A stretch of 64,000 bases of DNA from Mycobacterium sp. E2733 (GTDB taxonomy: Bacteria > Actinomycetota > Actinomycetes > Mycobacteriales > Mycobacteriaceae), in contig NZ_LZJZ01000104.1 in NCBI RefSeq assembly GCF_001667585.1, positions 1 through 64,000 on the forward strand, written 5' to 3'. The translations under genes and the position numbers were made by a program. This document shows, one piece after another, positions 18,736 through 27,477 of this stretch (position 1 is its first letter; each line of letters opens with the position of its first letter). The notes below the pieces were generated by a model. That model was not told the DNA's origin, made no database searches, and saw only the letters and a program-made list of their open reading frames with translations.

Positions 18736-20361
18736 GTGAACCCCTCGACGACACAGGCGCGGGTCGTCGTTGACGAGCTGATCCGCGGCGGCGTCCGCGA
18801 CGTGGTGCTGTGCCCCGGGTCGCGCAATGCGCCGCTGGCGTTCGCGCTGCAGGACGCCGACCGATCCGGCCGGATCCGGCTGCACGTCCGCATCGACGAG
18901 CGCACCGCCGGCTACCTGGCCATCGGGCTGGCGATCGCCGCCGGCGCCCCGGTGTGTGTCGCGATGACGTCGGGCACCGCGGTGGCCAACCTCGGGCCGG
19001 CCGTGGTGGAGGCCAACTACGCGCGGGTGCCGCTAATCGTGCTGTCGGCCAACCGGCCCTACGAAATGCTGGGCACCGGGGCCAACCAGACCATGGAGCA
19101 GCTGGGCTACTTCGGCACCCAGGTCCGCGCCGCCATCAGCTTGGGCCTGGCCGAGGACGCGCCCGAACGGCTGGACGCGCTGAACGCCACCTGGCGATCG
19201 GCCACTTGCCGCGTCTTGACCGCCGCCACGGGATCGCGCACGGCCAACGCCGGCCCGGTGCAGTTCGACATCCCGCTGCGCGAACCTTTGGTGCCGGACC
19301 CCGAGCCGCACGGCGCCGCGATCCCGCAGGGACGCCCCGGCGGACGCCCGTGGACCTACACGCCGCCGGTCACGTTCGACCAGCCGCTCGACATCGACCT
19401 GACGCCCGACACGATCGTGATCGCAGGCCACGGCGCGGGCGTGCACCCCAACCTGGCGGAGTTGCCGACCGTCGCCGAGCCGACGGCACCGGCCCCGGCC
19501 AACTCCCTGCACCCGCTGACCCTGCCGCTGCTGCGCCCCAAGCAGGTGATCATGCTCGGCCGCCCGACGTTGCACCGGCCGGTCTCGGCGCTGCTGGCCG
19601 ACCCGAAGGTGCCGGTGTATGCGCTGACCACCGGGCCGCGGTGGCCGGACGTCTCGGGCAACTCACAGGCCACCGGCACGCGGGCGGTGACCAGCGGGAC
19701 GCCGAATCCGGCCTGGCTGAAGCGCTGCGCGGAGGTCAACAGGCACGCGAACGAAGCGGTGCGCGGCCAACTCGAGGCGCACCCGCTCACCACCGGCCTG
19801 CACGTCGCGGCGGCGGTGGCCGACGCGCTGCGGCCGGAAGACCAGCTGGTGCTCGGCGCGTCCAACCCGGTCCGCGACGCGGCGCTGGTCGGCCTGGACA
19901 CCCACGGCATCCAGGTCCGCTCCAACCGCGGGGTCGCCGGCATCGACGGCACCGTGTCCACCGCGATCGGGGCCGCGCTCGCCTACGAGGGACGCACCGT
20001 CGCGCTGATCGGCGACCTGACGTTCGTCCACGACAGCTCCGGCCTGCTGATCGGCCCCACCGAGCCGACACCGCGCCGGTTGACGATCGTGGTCTCCAAT
20101 GACAACGGCGGCGGCATCTTCGAACTGCTCGAGCAAGGCGACCCGCGGTTCTCCGACGTGTCGTCGCGAATCTTCGGAACGCCGCACGACGTCGACGTGG
20201 GCGCGCTGTGCCGGGCCTATCACGTCGAGAGCCGCCAGATCGAGGTCGACCAGCTCGGCGCGGCCCTCGACGAACCCGCCGCCGGGATGCGGGTACTGGA
20301 GGTCAAGGCCGACCGGTCCTCGCTGCGACAGCTGCATGCGGCCATCAAGGCGGCCCTGTGA
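18736..20361 (+). CDS. menD: SEPHCHC synthase MenD
   Basis: A 541-residue thiamine-diphosphate enzyme that condenses isochorismate with 2-oxoglutarate, the first committed menaquinone step. The catalytic Glu lies in HVRIDERTAGY near residue 55, and the ThDP/Mg motif runs from GDLTFVHDSSG to NDNGGGIFELL near residues 425-460. Start GTG 18736 gives MNPSTTQARVV, matching the M. tuberculosis protein. A loop of about 12 residues present in M. tuberculosis MenD between the EG and TVALIGD segments is shorter here. It is followed 7 bp later by a small membrane protein gene. Confidence 0.95.
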   Translation: MNPSTTQARVVVDELIRGGVRDVVLCPGSRNAPLAFALQDADRSGRIRLHVRIDERTAGYLAIGLAIAAGAPVCVAMTSGTAVANLGPAVVEANYARVPLIVLSANRPYEMLGTGANQTMEQLGYFGTQVRAAISLGLAEDAPERLDALNATWRSATCRVLTAATGSRTANAGPVQFDIPLREPLVPDPEPHGAAIPQGRPGGRPWTYTPPVTFDQPLDIDLTPDTIVIAGHGAGVHPNLAELPTVAEPTAPAPANSLHPLTLPLLRPKQVIMLGRPTLHRPVSALLADPKVPVYALTTGPRWPDVSGNSQATGTRAVTSGTPNPAWLKRCAEVNRHANEAVRGQLEAHPLTTGLHVAAAVADALRPEDQLVLGASNPVRDAALVGLDTHGIQVRSNRGVAGIDGTVSTAIGAALAYEGRTVALIGDLTFVHDSSGLLIGPTEPTPRRLTIVVSNDNGGGIFELLEQGDPRFSDVSSRIFGTPHDVDVGALCRAYHVESRQIEVDQLGAALDEPAAGMRVLEVKADRSSLRQLHAAIKAAL

Positions 20362-20368
20362 GAATTTC

Positions 20369-20884
20369 GTGAACTACCCGAAAAGGTTGCTGCACATACT
20401 GATTCACGGCCGCAGCGAAAAGCCGCCGAGCACCCCGTCGAGAATTGCGTTGCGCTGGGCCCGCATCGCGGTGCTCATCGTGACCGGCTTGGTGACCTTG
20501 CAATCAGTCCTCCTCGTCGCGGGCGCCTGGCGCAACGACCTTGCGATCCAACACAACATGGGGGTGGCGCAGGCCGAGGTGCTCAGTGCCGGGCCGCGCC
20601 GCTCCACCATCGAATTCGTCACACCCGAGCGGGTCACGTACCGTCCCGAGTTGGGCGTGCTGTACCCGTCGCATCTGGCCACGGGCATGCGGATCTACGT
20701 CGAGTACAACAAGAACGATCCGAATCTGGTTCGCGTGCAGCACCGCAATGCCGGGCTGGCCATCATCCCGGCGGGGTCCATCGCGGTCGTGTGCTGGCTG
20801 GCGGCGACGGTCCTCCTGCTGGGGCTGGCGCTGCTGGACAAGCTGCTGGATCGTCGCACTGAGGCGGAAGTCACACCCGTCTAG
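20369..20884 (+). CDS. DUF3592-like membrane protein (Rv0556-like)
   Basis: A 171-residue protein with two transmembrane helices (about residues 30-52 and 130-155) flanking an extracytoplasmic beta-rich domain with VTPERVTYRPELGVLYP, typical of DUF3592-like proteins. Start GTG 20369 lies 7 bp after menD and gives the same length as M. tuberculosis Rv0556. Probably co-transcribed with menD and mgtA. Function unknown. Confidence 0.87.
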   Translation: MNYPKRLLHILIHGRSEKPPSTPSRIALRWARIAVLIVTGLVTLQSVLLVAGAWRNDLAIQHNMGVAQAEVLSAGPRRSTIEFVTPERVTYRPELGVLYPSHLATGMRIYVEYNKNDPNLVRVQHRNAGLAIIPAGSIAVVCWLAATVLLLGLALLDKLLDRRTEAEVTPV

Positions 20885-20973
20885 CGGGGTTGAAAGCCTT
20901 CCGACCAGCAGATTTCGCGCGACGTATGCCCGCAGGCAACCTTCGCGACAAGCGACGCTGACACCGTAGTGGT

Positions 20974-22128
20974 GTGCGCGTTGCCATCGTCGCCGAATCG
21001 TTCCTGCCGGAAGTCAACGGTGTCAGCAACTCGGTGCTCCGGGTGCTCGAGCACCTGCGCCGGACCGGTCACGAAGCCCTCGTCATCGCCCCGGACACCC
21101 CACCCGGGGAAACCCCGGCGGATCGCATTCACGACGGGATCCGGGTGCATCGGGTGCCCTCGCGGATGTTTCCGAAGGTGACCACGCTGCCGCTCGGTGT
21201 GCCGATGCCCCGGATGGTGAGCGTGTTACGCGGATTCGACCCGCACGTCGTGCATTTGGCCTCGCCGGCGCTATTGGGATACGGCGGGGTGAAGGCGGCC
21301 CGGTGGCTGGGAGTGCCGACGGTCGCCGTGTATCAAACGGACGTGCCGGGTTTCGCGGCCAGCTATGGCATCCCCATGACGGCGCGGGCGGCGTGGGCCT
21401 GGTTCCGTCATCTGCACAGCCTTGCCGACCGCACCCTGGCGCCGTCCAGTGTGACCATGGAATCACTTGTGGCGCAACGCTTCCCGCGGGTACACCACTG
21501 GGCGCGCGGGGTCGACGTCTTGCGGTTCGCCCCCTCGGCGCGCGACGAAGCGCTCAGGCGGCGATGGTCGCCGCAAGACAAGCCGATCGTGGGCTTCGTG
21601 GGCCGGTTGGCACCCGAGAAACACGTCGAGCGGCTGATACCGCTGGCGGCCCGCGACAACGTGCAACTCGTCATCGTCGGTGACGGCGTCGACCGGAGCA
21701 AGTTGCAAAAGGCAATGCCGACAGCGGTTTTCACCGGCGCGTTGTATGGCGAAGAACTCGCCGCGGCGTACGCCAGCATGGATGTCTTCGTGCATCCCGG
21801 CGAGCACGAGACGTTTTGCCAAGTCGTGCAGGAAGCGCTGGCGTCGGGGTTGCCGGTGATCGCTCCCGACGCCGGCGGCCCACGTGACCTCGTCACGCCG
21901 TGGCGCACCGGTCTGTTACTGGGCGTCGGCGAGTTCGAGACGAAGTTGCCCGCGGCCGTCACCCATTTGATCGACGAACGCCAGCGTTATGCACTCGCCG
22001 CCCGGCGCAGCGTGCTCGGCCGCAGTTGGCCGGTGATCTGCGACGAGCTGCTCGGCCACTACGAGGCCGTCCTCTCGCCGTTTGCCCGCAGGCGGATGTT
22101 CGCCAAGCGGTACGCGCAGGGCGGTTGA
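20974..22128 (+). CDS. mgtA: GDP-mannose-dependent alpha-mannosyltransferase MgtA (GT4)
   Basis: A 384-residue GT-B glycosyltransferase of family 4. The N-terminal acceptor domain starts MRVAIVAESFLPEVNGVSNS. The C-terminal nucleotide-binding domain has GFVGRLAPEKHVERL near residue 207 and the EX7E motif HETFCQVVQEALASG near residues 270-284. In M. tuberculosis the homologue (Rv0557, earlier called PimB) mannosylates glucuronosyl-diacylglycerol in glycolipid synthesis. Start GTG 20974. In M. tuberculosis the next gene is the demethylmenaquinone methyltransferase; here that gene is 17.6 kb away. Confidence 0.93.
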   Translation: MRVAIVAESFLPEVNGVSNSVLRVLEHLRRTGHEALVIAPDTPPGETPADRIHDGIRVHRVPSRMFPKVTTLPLGVPMPRMVSVLRGFDPHVVHLASPALLGYGGVKAARWLGVPTVAVYQTDVPGFAASYGIPMTARAAWAWFRHLHSLADRTLAPSSVTMESLVAQRFPRVHHWARGVDVLRFAPSARDEALRRRWSPQDKPIVGFVGRLAPEKHVERLIPLAARDNVQLVIVGDGVDRSKLQKAMPTAVFTGALYGEELAAAYASMDVFVHPGEHETFCQVVQEALASGLPVIAPDAGGPRDLVTPWRTGLLLGVGEFETKLPAAVTHLIDERQRYALAARRSVLGRSWPVICDELLGHYEAVLSPFARRRMFAKRYAQGG

Positions 22129-22288
22129 GCCGGCGGTCGGCCCAGCGCCGGCCCACGCGGACGAAGATTTGCTCGTCAGCTCGGCTGAATGCTTCTCGCG
22201 GCCGTGTGTTGGGCTTAACATCCAAGTCTGGTGCCGGATCGGCGGGGCAAGGACAAGGGGCAGAATTGGCCTGATAGGAGGGGTCAGT

Positions 22289-22912
22289 ATGTCTTCCCAC
22301 TTAGAGGTTTGGAAACCGTCAGGGCGAGAGCTGGTCGCGCTGAGCGGTGAACGGGTGACCCTCGGCAAGTCCTTGACCAACGCGGTGTCGTTCGAGCACG
22401 ACCCGACCGTGTCCCGCGTACACGCCGTCTTGGAGAACTTCGGTCAAGCGTGGTCGGTGCGGGACCTAGGTAGCCGCAACGGCACCTTTGTCAACGGAGA
22501 AAAGATCACTGCAGAACGGATTCTGCGGTCTGGCGACGAATTGCGGCTCGGCAGTTCACGGTTGGTCTTCTGGATGACCAGGGGCGCTGGCGAGGCGCCG
22601 GCCGATCAAGAAACCGAAACCGGCAAGTCCATCCTGCGACCGCCGCGGATGACCCAGCGCGAACTCGACGTCCTCAAAGTTTTGTGTCGCCCCTTTGTAT
22701 CCGATGACCCGTTTCCCGAGCCTGCATCGGTTCGTCGGATGGCCCAGGAGCTATTCGTCACGGAAGCGGCCGTCAAGCAACATCTGCAACACCTGTACGA
22801 CAAGTTCGGCATCAACACCGATGGAGATCGCCGGGTAAGGCTGGCCAACGCGGCCATCCGGCTCGGTGCCGTCAACCGCTCCATGCTGCGTGACCGTCGT
22901 ACGCAAACGTGA
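22289..22912 (+). CDS. FHA domain protein with C-terminal helix-turn-helix
   Basis: A 207-residue protein with ATG 22289 behind TAGGAGGGG. Residues about 20-95 are a forkhead-associated domain with the pThr-binding residues in DPTVSRVHAVLE and LGSRNGTFVNGE. Residues about 125-195 form a LuxR/GerE-like helix-turn-helix segment (MTQRELDVLKVL and the recognition helix region VTEAAVKQHLQHLYDKFGI). This combination suggests a transcription factor controlled by phosphothreonine signalling from a Ser/Thr kinase. It converges on the sigma factor gene with only 12 bp between stops, so the two may belong to one regulatory unit. Confidence 0.88.
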   Translation: MSSHLEVWKPSGRELVALSGERVTLGKSLTNAVSFEHDPTVSRVHAVLENFGQAWSVRDLGSRNGTFVNGEKITAERILRSGDELRLGSSRLVFWMTRGAGEAPADQETETGKSILRPPRMTQRELDVLKVLCRPFVSDDPFPEPASVRRMAQELFVTEAAVKQHLQHLYDKFGINTDGDRRVRLANAAIRLGAVNRSMLRDRRTQT

Positions 22913-22924
22913 GCGGCCGGGTGA

Positions 22925-23686
22925 CTAGGAGACCTTGTCGAGCACCCCGCCGCCGAGCATGGCGACGGCATTGAGGGCACTGCGACGGTATTCGTCACAT
23001 GTGGGGCACGACTCGATATGGCGGGCAATGCGTTTCCGCATCAGGACGGTGAACTGCCCGTCCCAGCCCGACAGCTCCGCGGCGAGCCGGGGGCAGCCGT
23101 TCCGCGGGGCGCGCCTTGCCACCAATAGCGCACCCAGGGAGCGTTCGATGGTGTCGCGCAGCCGCTGCAGGAGCTTCTTGCTGGAGTCATAGCTGATGCC
23201 CAGCGCTTGCGCGAGTTCGGTTCCGGTTACGCCGTGGCGGTAGGCGAGCTCCAGCACCTGGCGGTCGCGCTCGGACAATCCGCCGGCGGCCTGGGCGATC
23301 AGTTGGCGGAGCTCGTTCTGGGCCGTCAGCGTAAACGGCCCCGGACCCGTCGCCACATCATCGGGCAGCTCGTCACAGGCGGCCTCACGGCGACGTTCGG
23401 ACAGGGCCCGCAGGGCGCGGCGACGGGCGATGGCGTACAGCCACGGCCTCAGCTTGTCCGTATCACGCAGCTTCGGCAACTCTGTCGTCGCGATGCAGAA
23501 GACCTCTTGCACGCAGTCGGAGGCCGCGTGGCGGTCACGCAGCATGCCGACGCAGTAGGCGTGAAGTGGGCCTGCATAGCGGTTGTAGATAGCGGCCAAC
23601 GCCGCGCGGTCGCCGGTCGCCGCGGCGCGGGCGAGGTCGGTGTCGCTGATGATGCGGTTCTTCGGCACCGTGGTCATGGAAGTCAT
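22925..23686 (-). CDS. ECF-type sigma factor with C-terminal zinc-binding tail
   Basis: A 253-residue sigma-70-family protein. Sigma region 2 spans about residues 15-105 (LARAAATGDRAALAAIYNRY, then DCVQEVF and LRPWLYAIARRRAL). Region 4 spans about 130-190 (LSERDRQVLELAYRHGVTGTELAQALGISYDSSKK). The extra C-terminus of about 55 residues has H-x3-C-x2-C in RHIESCPTCDEY, the zinc motif of ZAS anti-sigma factors, so the protein appears to carry its own anti-sigma-like zinc module. No separate anti-sigma gene follows. ATG 23686 is used; ATG 23677 is an alternative. Confidence 0.88.
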   Translation of the reverse strand: MTSMTTVPKNRIISDTDLARAAATGDRAALAAIYNRYAGPLHAYCVGMLRDRHAASDCVQEVFCIATTELPKLRDTDKLRPWLYAIARRRALRALSERRREAACDELPDDVATGPGPFTLTAQNELRQLIAQAAGGLSERDRQVLELAYRHGVTGTELAQALGISYDSSKKLLQRLRDTIERSLGALLVARRAPRNGCPRLAAELSGWDGQFTVLMRKRIARHIESCPTCDEYRRSALNAVAMLGGGVLDKVS

Positions 23687-23765
23687 GACTGAAATGCTCG
23701 GGGTTGGCGGGTGATTTCGTAATTACCGCGGAAGCCAGTTTCATCTTCCGCAAGGGAAGGGTTTC

Positions 23766-23966
23766 CTACCCGTTTGGTAAGGGTCGGTACCTGGAGCACG
23801 CGTACGACCACCGCCCCATAACCGTGGGCGCGCCGGTGCCGTTTCCGGTGCCGCCGTGGGCGATGCGCAGCTCGCGGCCGTGATAGCCGAGCGCCACGGC
23901 AAGTGCGGCGGCACCGCAGTCGGCCATCTCAGCCTGAGCGATATACGGGATCGACCGCCCTTTCAT
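23766..23966 (-). pseudogene. Truncated peptidase-C39 start of a bacteriocin/peptide ABC exporter
   Basis: A 66-residue open frame. The first 35 residues match the N-terminus of C39-peptidase ABC exporters (PYIAQAEMADCGAAALAV, with the catalytic Cys in DCG and the family's second Cys replaced by Ala), then GYHGRELR. After that the similarity stops and the frame ends. The catalytic His and Asp, the transmembrane part and the ATPase (together over 600 residues) are absent. Its ATG overlaps the stop of the upstream HlyD-like gene (ATGA), as expected in an exporter operon. I read it as the remnant of a deleted exporter gene. Confidence 0.55.
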
Positions 23967-24418
23967 CGCAGCCTCGGCAGCAACACGCTGATCAGCCGCT
24001 GCCGGCCCTTCGGAACAACAAGTTCACCGGCCGGCGCCGCAACGGGCCGTTCCAACCTGGCTCTCACCTCGGTAGCGGTCACTTCGACGACGACCGCGCC
24101 CTGCGTTGTGCCGGAAGGATCCCGGAATTGCGCGGCAGCGCCTTGGGCGGGCGGTGTCCCGTCGGCACGAATCGCGGTCACCGACATGCCTTCCGCGACT
24201 GCGGGCAGCGTCTCGGTCTGGGCAATGCTGATCGTGCAGACGGTCACGACGCCCGCCGTCGACAGCACAGAGAGTGCGAAAAGTCCCGCGTCGACCCACC
24301 CCTGCTGCCGGATCACCTCACCGGGGCGGGTTGCCGCGGATTGTCGGTCGCGCCACCGCTGACGAAAGACGGACTCATGCCGGATTTCGCGGTCATCGCT
24401 GTTTCGGTCAATTTTCAT
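23963..24418 (-). CDS. Small membrane protein, possible HlyD-like exporter accessory (remnant)
   Basis: A 151-residue protein with ATG 24418 behind CTAGGAGCG. It has a basic N-terminus with SVFRQRWRDRQ, a motif seen at the start of membrane-fusion proteins of peptide exporters, one transmembrane helix (about residues 44-66), and a short extracytoplasmic beta-rich segment. A complete HlyD-type protein would be more than twice as long and contain a coiled coil, which is missing. Together with the following C39 fragment it suggests a decayed peptide-export operon. It could instead be an unrelated single-pass protein; the assignment is tentative. Confidence 0.45.
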   Translation of the reverse strand: MKIDRNSDDREIRHESVFRQRWRDRQSAATRPGEVIRQQGWVDAGLFALSVLSTAGVVTVCTISIAQTETLPAVAEGMSVTAIRADGTPPAQGAAAQFRDPSGTTQGAVVVEVTATEVRARLERPVAAPAGELVVPKGRQRLISVLLPRLR

Positions 24419-24584
24419 TCGTCGCTCCTAGGTCGCGGTGGGTCCCGGAAAGGCCACTCTCACGGATAGGAGCTTCAGCCACGCGAAACGGTGACACATT
24501 GTGGGGATGCTCGCCGGCGCCGGTCAGTAGCAAATCAAGTATTGCCGTACTCAAGACAACGGGTCAGCGCAGCGTGATGATCAG

Positions 24585-27197
24585 ATGATGACGACCGATG
24601 CAGCCAGGACGGACCCATTGAGGCCGGACGTCGACGTCGTCGTGGTGGGCGCAGGTATCGCGGGCCTGTACCTCGCCCACCGGCTGAGCCGCGGCGGATA
24701 CCGATTTCGTGTGTTCGAAGCGGGCGACGACCTCGGCGGCACGTGGTACTGGAATCGGTATCCGGGTGCCCGGGTCGACATACCCAGCTTCGACTACATG
24801 TACAGCTTCGATCCGGACTGGCAGCAGGATTGGCAATGGTCCGAGAAGTACGCCACCCAGCCGGAGATCCTGCGCTATCTGCATCATGTCGCCGACAAGC
24901 ACGACCTGCGGCGTCACATCACCTTCTCAACTCGAGTCCGCCAGGCACGCTGGGACGACGAATCATCGCTGTGGCATGTGACCACCGACCGCGATGGGGA
25001 GGTCACCTCCCGTTTCGTCGTGATGGCCACGGGCTGTCTGTCCGTGCCCAAACACGCCGAGATCGACGGACTCGAGCGGTTCGCCGGCGAGGTCTACTTC
25101 ACCAGCAGCTGGCCGCGCGAGCCAGTCGATTTCCGGGACAAGCGGGTGGGGGTCATCGGTACGGGTTCTTCTGGGGTGCAGTCGATTCCGGTGATCGCCC
25201 AGGAAGCCGAACAAGTGGTGGTGTTTCAGCGCACCCCGACCTTCTGCATCCCGGCCCGTAACGGACCCTTGACATCCGAGATGTTAGCGGTCCTTGCAGA
25301 CGAGGCGGAATACCGTGCGGCGGCGAGGGTGTCGCGCGGTGGCGTCCCGATGGAGCGCAGCGTCACCCCGACTTTCAGCGTCCCGGAGGCTGAACGTCAA
25401 CAGCGCTACGAGCGCGTATGGGAGTTGGGTCTACTGTTGGAGTCCATCAACGTCTTCGCCGACGTGATGAGCAATCCCGCGGCCAACCACGAGTTCGCCG
25501 AGTTCTTCCGCACCAAAATCCGCTCCCTCGTTGATGATCCACAGACGGCGCTCGATCTTTGCCCGACGGAATACCCCATCGGCTCTAAGAGGCCATGCCT
25601 CGACACGGACTATTACGCCACCTACAACCTGCCGCACGTGCGCCTCGTCAACATCAGGAAGGATCCGATCCGGCAAGTCACACAAACGGGCATCGATACC
25701 CTCGATGAGTCGTTCGCGCTCGATGCGATCGTTTTCGCAACAGGTTTCGACGCCGTGACCGGCGCGATAATGGCCGTCGACATCCGTGGGCGTAATGGGT
25801 TGGCGCTGAAGGAGAAGTGGGCGTACGGACCGCAGACTTACCTCGGGTTGACGACGGTCGGCTTTCCGAACCTGTTTCTCATCACCGGCCCGGGAAGTCC
25901 GTCGGTGTTGTCGAACATGACCGTGTCGATCGAACAGCATGTGGATTGGGTGCTCGACTGCCTCGGTCATTTGGACGCCAACGGCTTCGAAGTCATCGAG
26001 CCAACACAAACCGCCGAGGCCGGGTGGATGCAGCACGTCAACGACTGTGCCGACATCACCCTCTTCCCAACGGCGAACTCCTGGTATATGGGCGCCAATG
26101 TGCCCGGCAAGCCGCGGGTATTCATGCCCTACTGTGGGGGCGTCGACTTCTACCGCGTCAGCTGCGACGAGGTGGTCTCCCGCGATTACCTGGGCTTCGA
26201 GAGGTCAGGCCCCAACGGCTCGCGTTGCAACGACGGTGTGGTGCGCCGGTTGCAGCCGGACGTCGAGATGGTCCTCAACGAGGTGGCGGCGATGAACCTG
26301 CCGCCGATGGAATCGATGGCGGTCGAGGACGCCCGCGTGGTCTACGCGCAGATGTCGACGGCTCGACCGCCGGGACCGGATGTCGGCGAGATCGTCGACG
26401 ATGTCCTGCCCGGCGCCGCCGGCGATTTGGCGTACCGGCTTTACCGGCCCCCCACCCCGGGCCCGCACCCGATCGTCGTGTATTTCCACGGGGGCGGTTA
26501 CGTTTTCGGTGACGCTATCTCGGATGATCCGCTGTCCCGGGACCTATGTGTGCACAGCGACGCCGTGGTGGTCTCAGCCGACTACCGCCATGCGCCCGAG
26601 CATCGCTTCCCTGCGGCGGTCGACGACGCGATGGCCGCGGTCCGGTGGGTCGCCGACAACGCCCGGGAGCTGGGGGGCATACCGGGGCGGCTCGCGGTGT
26701 GCGGCTGGAGTGCGGGCGGGGGGCTCGCGGCGGTGGTGTGCCGGCTGGCGCGGGACATGGGCGGCCCGGTCATCATGGGGCAGGCGTTGTTGGCGCCGTG
26801 CACGGCCGGCGACGTGACACGCGCATCGTTCGCCGAAAACGCGGACGGCTACGGTCTCACGACGCCGCTGGTCGAATGGTTCTACGACCACTACATCGAC
26901 GCGGCGGATCGAAGCGATCCCCGCTTCGCGCCCTTGTATGCCGCCGACCTGTCCGGGCTGCCGCCGGCGATCGTGGTGACGGCCGAGTTCGATCCCGTGC
27001 GCGACGACGGCGCGGCCTACGCCGCCGCGCTCGAGGCGGCCGGTGTCCCGACGGAGTATCTGTGCGCCCGCGGTCACACCCACCAATCGCTGGCGATGGT
27101 CGACGTGGTCATCTCGGGTGCACCGGTACGTGCCCGCATGGCGGATTCGCTGCGCCAATTCTTCATGGAGGCAAGGGTTTCGCAGCCCACACTCTGA
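24585..27197 (+). CDS. Baeyer-Villiger-type flavin monooxygenase fused to an HSL-family esterase
   Basis: An 870-residue two-domain protein. Residues 1 to about 550 are a class B flavin monooxygenase: FAD site GAGIAG (22-27), NADPH site GTGSSG (192-197), and a Baeyer-Villiger fingerprint region FAGEVYFTSSWP (166-177) in which the usual His is Phe172. Residues about 600-865 are a hormone-sensitive-lipase-type alpha/beta-hydrolase: oxyanion HGGGYV (from His635), nucleophile Ser709 in GWSAGG, Asp803 in EFDPVRDDG and His831 in RGHTHQ. The expected chemistry is ketone to ester, then ester to alcohol plus acid, in one polypeptide. ATG 24585 is the start. The gene is divergent from the exporter remnant and is followed by an 82-residue protein. 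Confidence 0.93.
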   Translation: MMTTDAARTDPLRPDVDVVVVGAGIAGLYLAHRLSRGGYRFRVFEAGDDLGGTWYWNRYPGARVDIPSFDYMYSFDPDWQQDWQWSEKYATQPEILRYLHHVADKHDLRRHITFSTRVRQARWDDESSLWHVTTDRDGEVTSRFVVMATGCLSVPKHAEIDGLERFAGEVYFTSSWPREPVDFRDKRVGVIGTGSSGVQSIPVIAQEAEQVVVFQRTPTFCIPARNGPLTSEMLAVLADEAEYRAAARVSRGGVPMERSVTPTFSVPEAERQQRYERVWELGLLLESINVFADVMSNPAANHEFAEFFRTKIRSLVDDPQTALDLCPTEYPIGSKRPCLDTDYYATYNLPHVRLVNIRKDPIRQVTQTGIDTLDESFALDAIVFATGFDAVTGAIMAVDIRGRNGLALKEKWAYGPQTYLGLTTVGFPNLFLITGPGSPSVLSNMTVSIEQHVDWVLDCLGHLDANGFEVIEPTQTAEAGWMQHVNDCADITLFPTANSWYMGANVPGKPRVFMPYCGGVDFYRVSCDEVVSRDYLGFERSGPNGSRCNDGVVRRLQPDVEMVLNEVAAMNLPPMESMAVEDARVVYAQMSTARPPGPDVGEIVDDVLPGAAGDLAYRLYRPPTPGPHPIVVYFHGGGYVFGDAISDDPLSRDLCVHSDAVVVSADYRHAPEHRFPAAVDDAMAAVRWVADNARELGGIPGRLAVCGWSAGGGLAAVVCRLARDMGGPVIMGQALLAPCTAGDVTRASFAENADGYGLTTPLVEWFYDHYIDAADRSDPRFAPLYAADLSGLPPAIVVTAEFDPVRDDGAAYAAALEAAGVPTEYLCARGHTHQSLAMVDVVISGAPVRARMADSLRQFFMEARVSQPTL

Positions 27198-27228
27198 CGG
27201 CCCGGCAGCGCAGAAAGGACTCGCAACG

Positions 27229-27477
27229 ATGATCACGACTCGTGCGGAGGCATCGCAATACGTCAAGGACGCCAAAGGCTTGAAGCTTGTCGTATTCGGA
27301 GCCGATGGGCACGAGGTCGCCGCGATGTTCGTGCAGGGATCCGTGACGTACAACCCGGAGGAAGCGACCTTCATCGCCGTCGCCGAGGACGGTCATCCGG
27401 TGGGCGAACTGTTCGTCGATGAATCGGTCGGCTATGACGAGAACATCGATGCCTTCGTCATCCGCACCGCGCGATAG
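27229..27477 (+). CDS. Small conserved-type protein downstream of the monooxygenase-esterase
   Basis: An 82-residue acidic protein starting at ATG 27229 behind GAAAGGAC, 31 bp after the fusion gene, so probably co-transcribed. It has alternating short beta-like stretches (LKLVVFGADG, VAAMFVQGSV, HPVGELFVDE) and no signal peptide, transmembrane segment or cysteines. I do not recognise the family. Its 3' end overlaps the convergent P450 gene by 20 bp. Confidence 0.7.
   Translation: MITTRAEASQYVKDAKGLKLVVFGADGHEVAAMFVQGSVTYNPEEATFIAVAEDGHPVGELFVDESVGYDENIDAFVIRTAR

Noticed and set aside
23766..24418. An intact bacteriocin export system
   Set aside because: The exporter's transmembrane and ATPase domains are absent, and no precursor peptide or maturation gene is visible.
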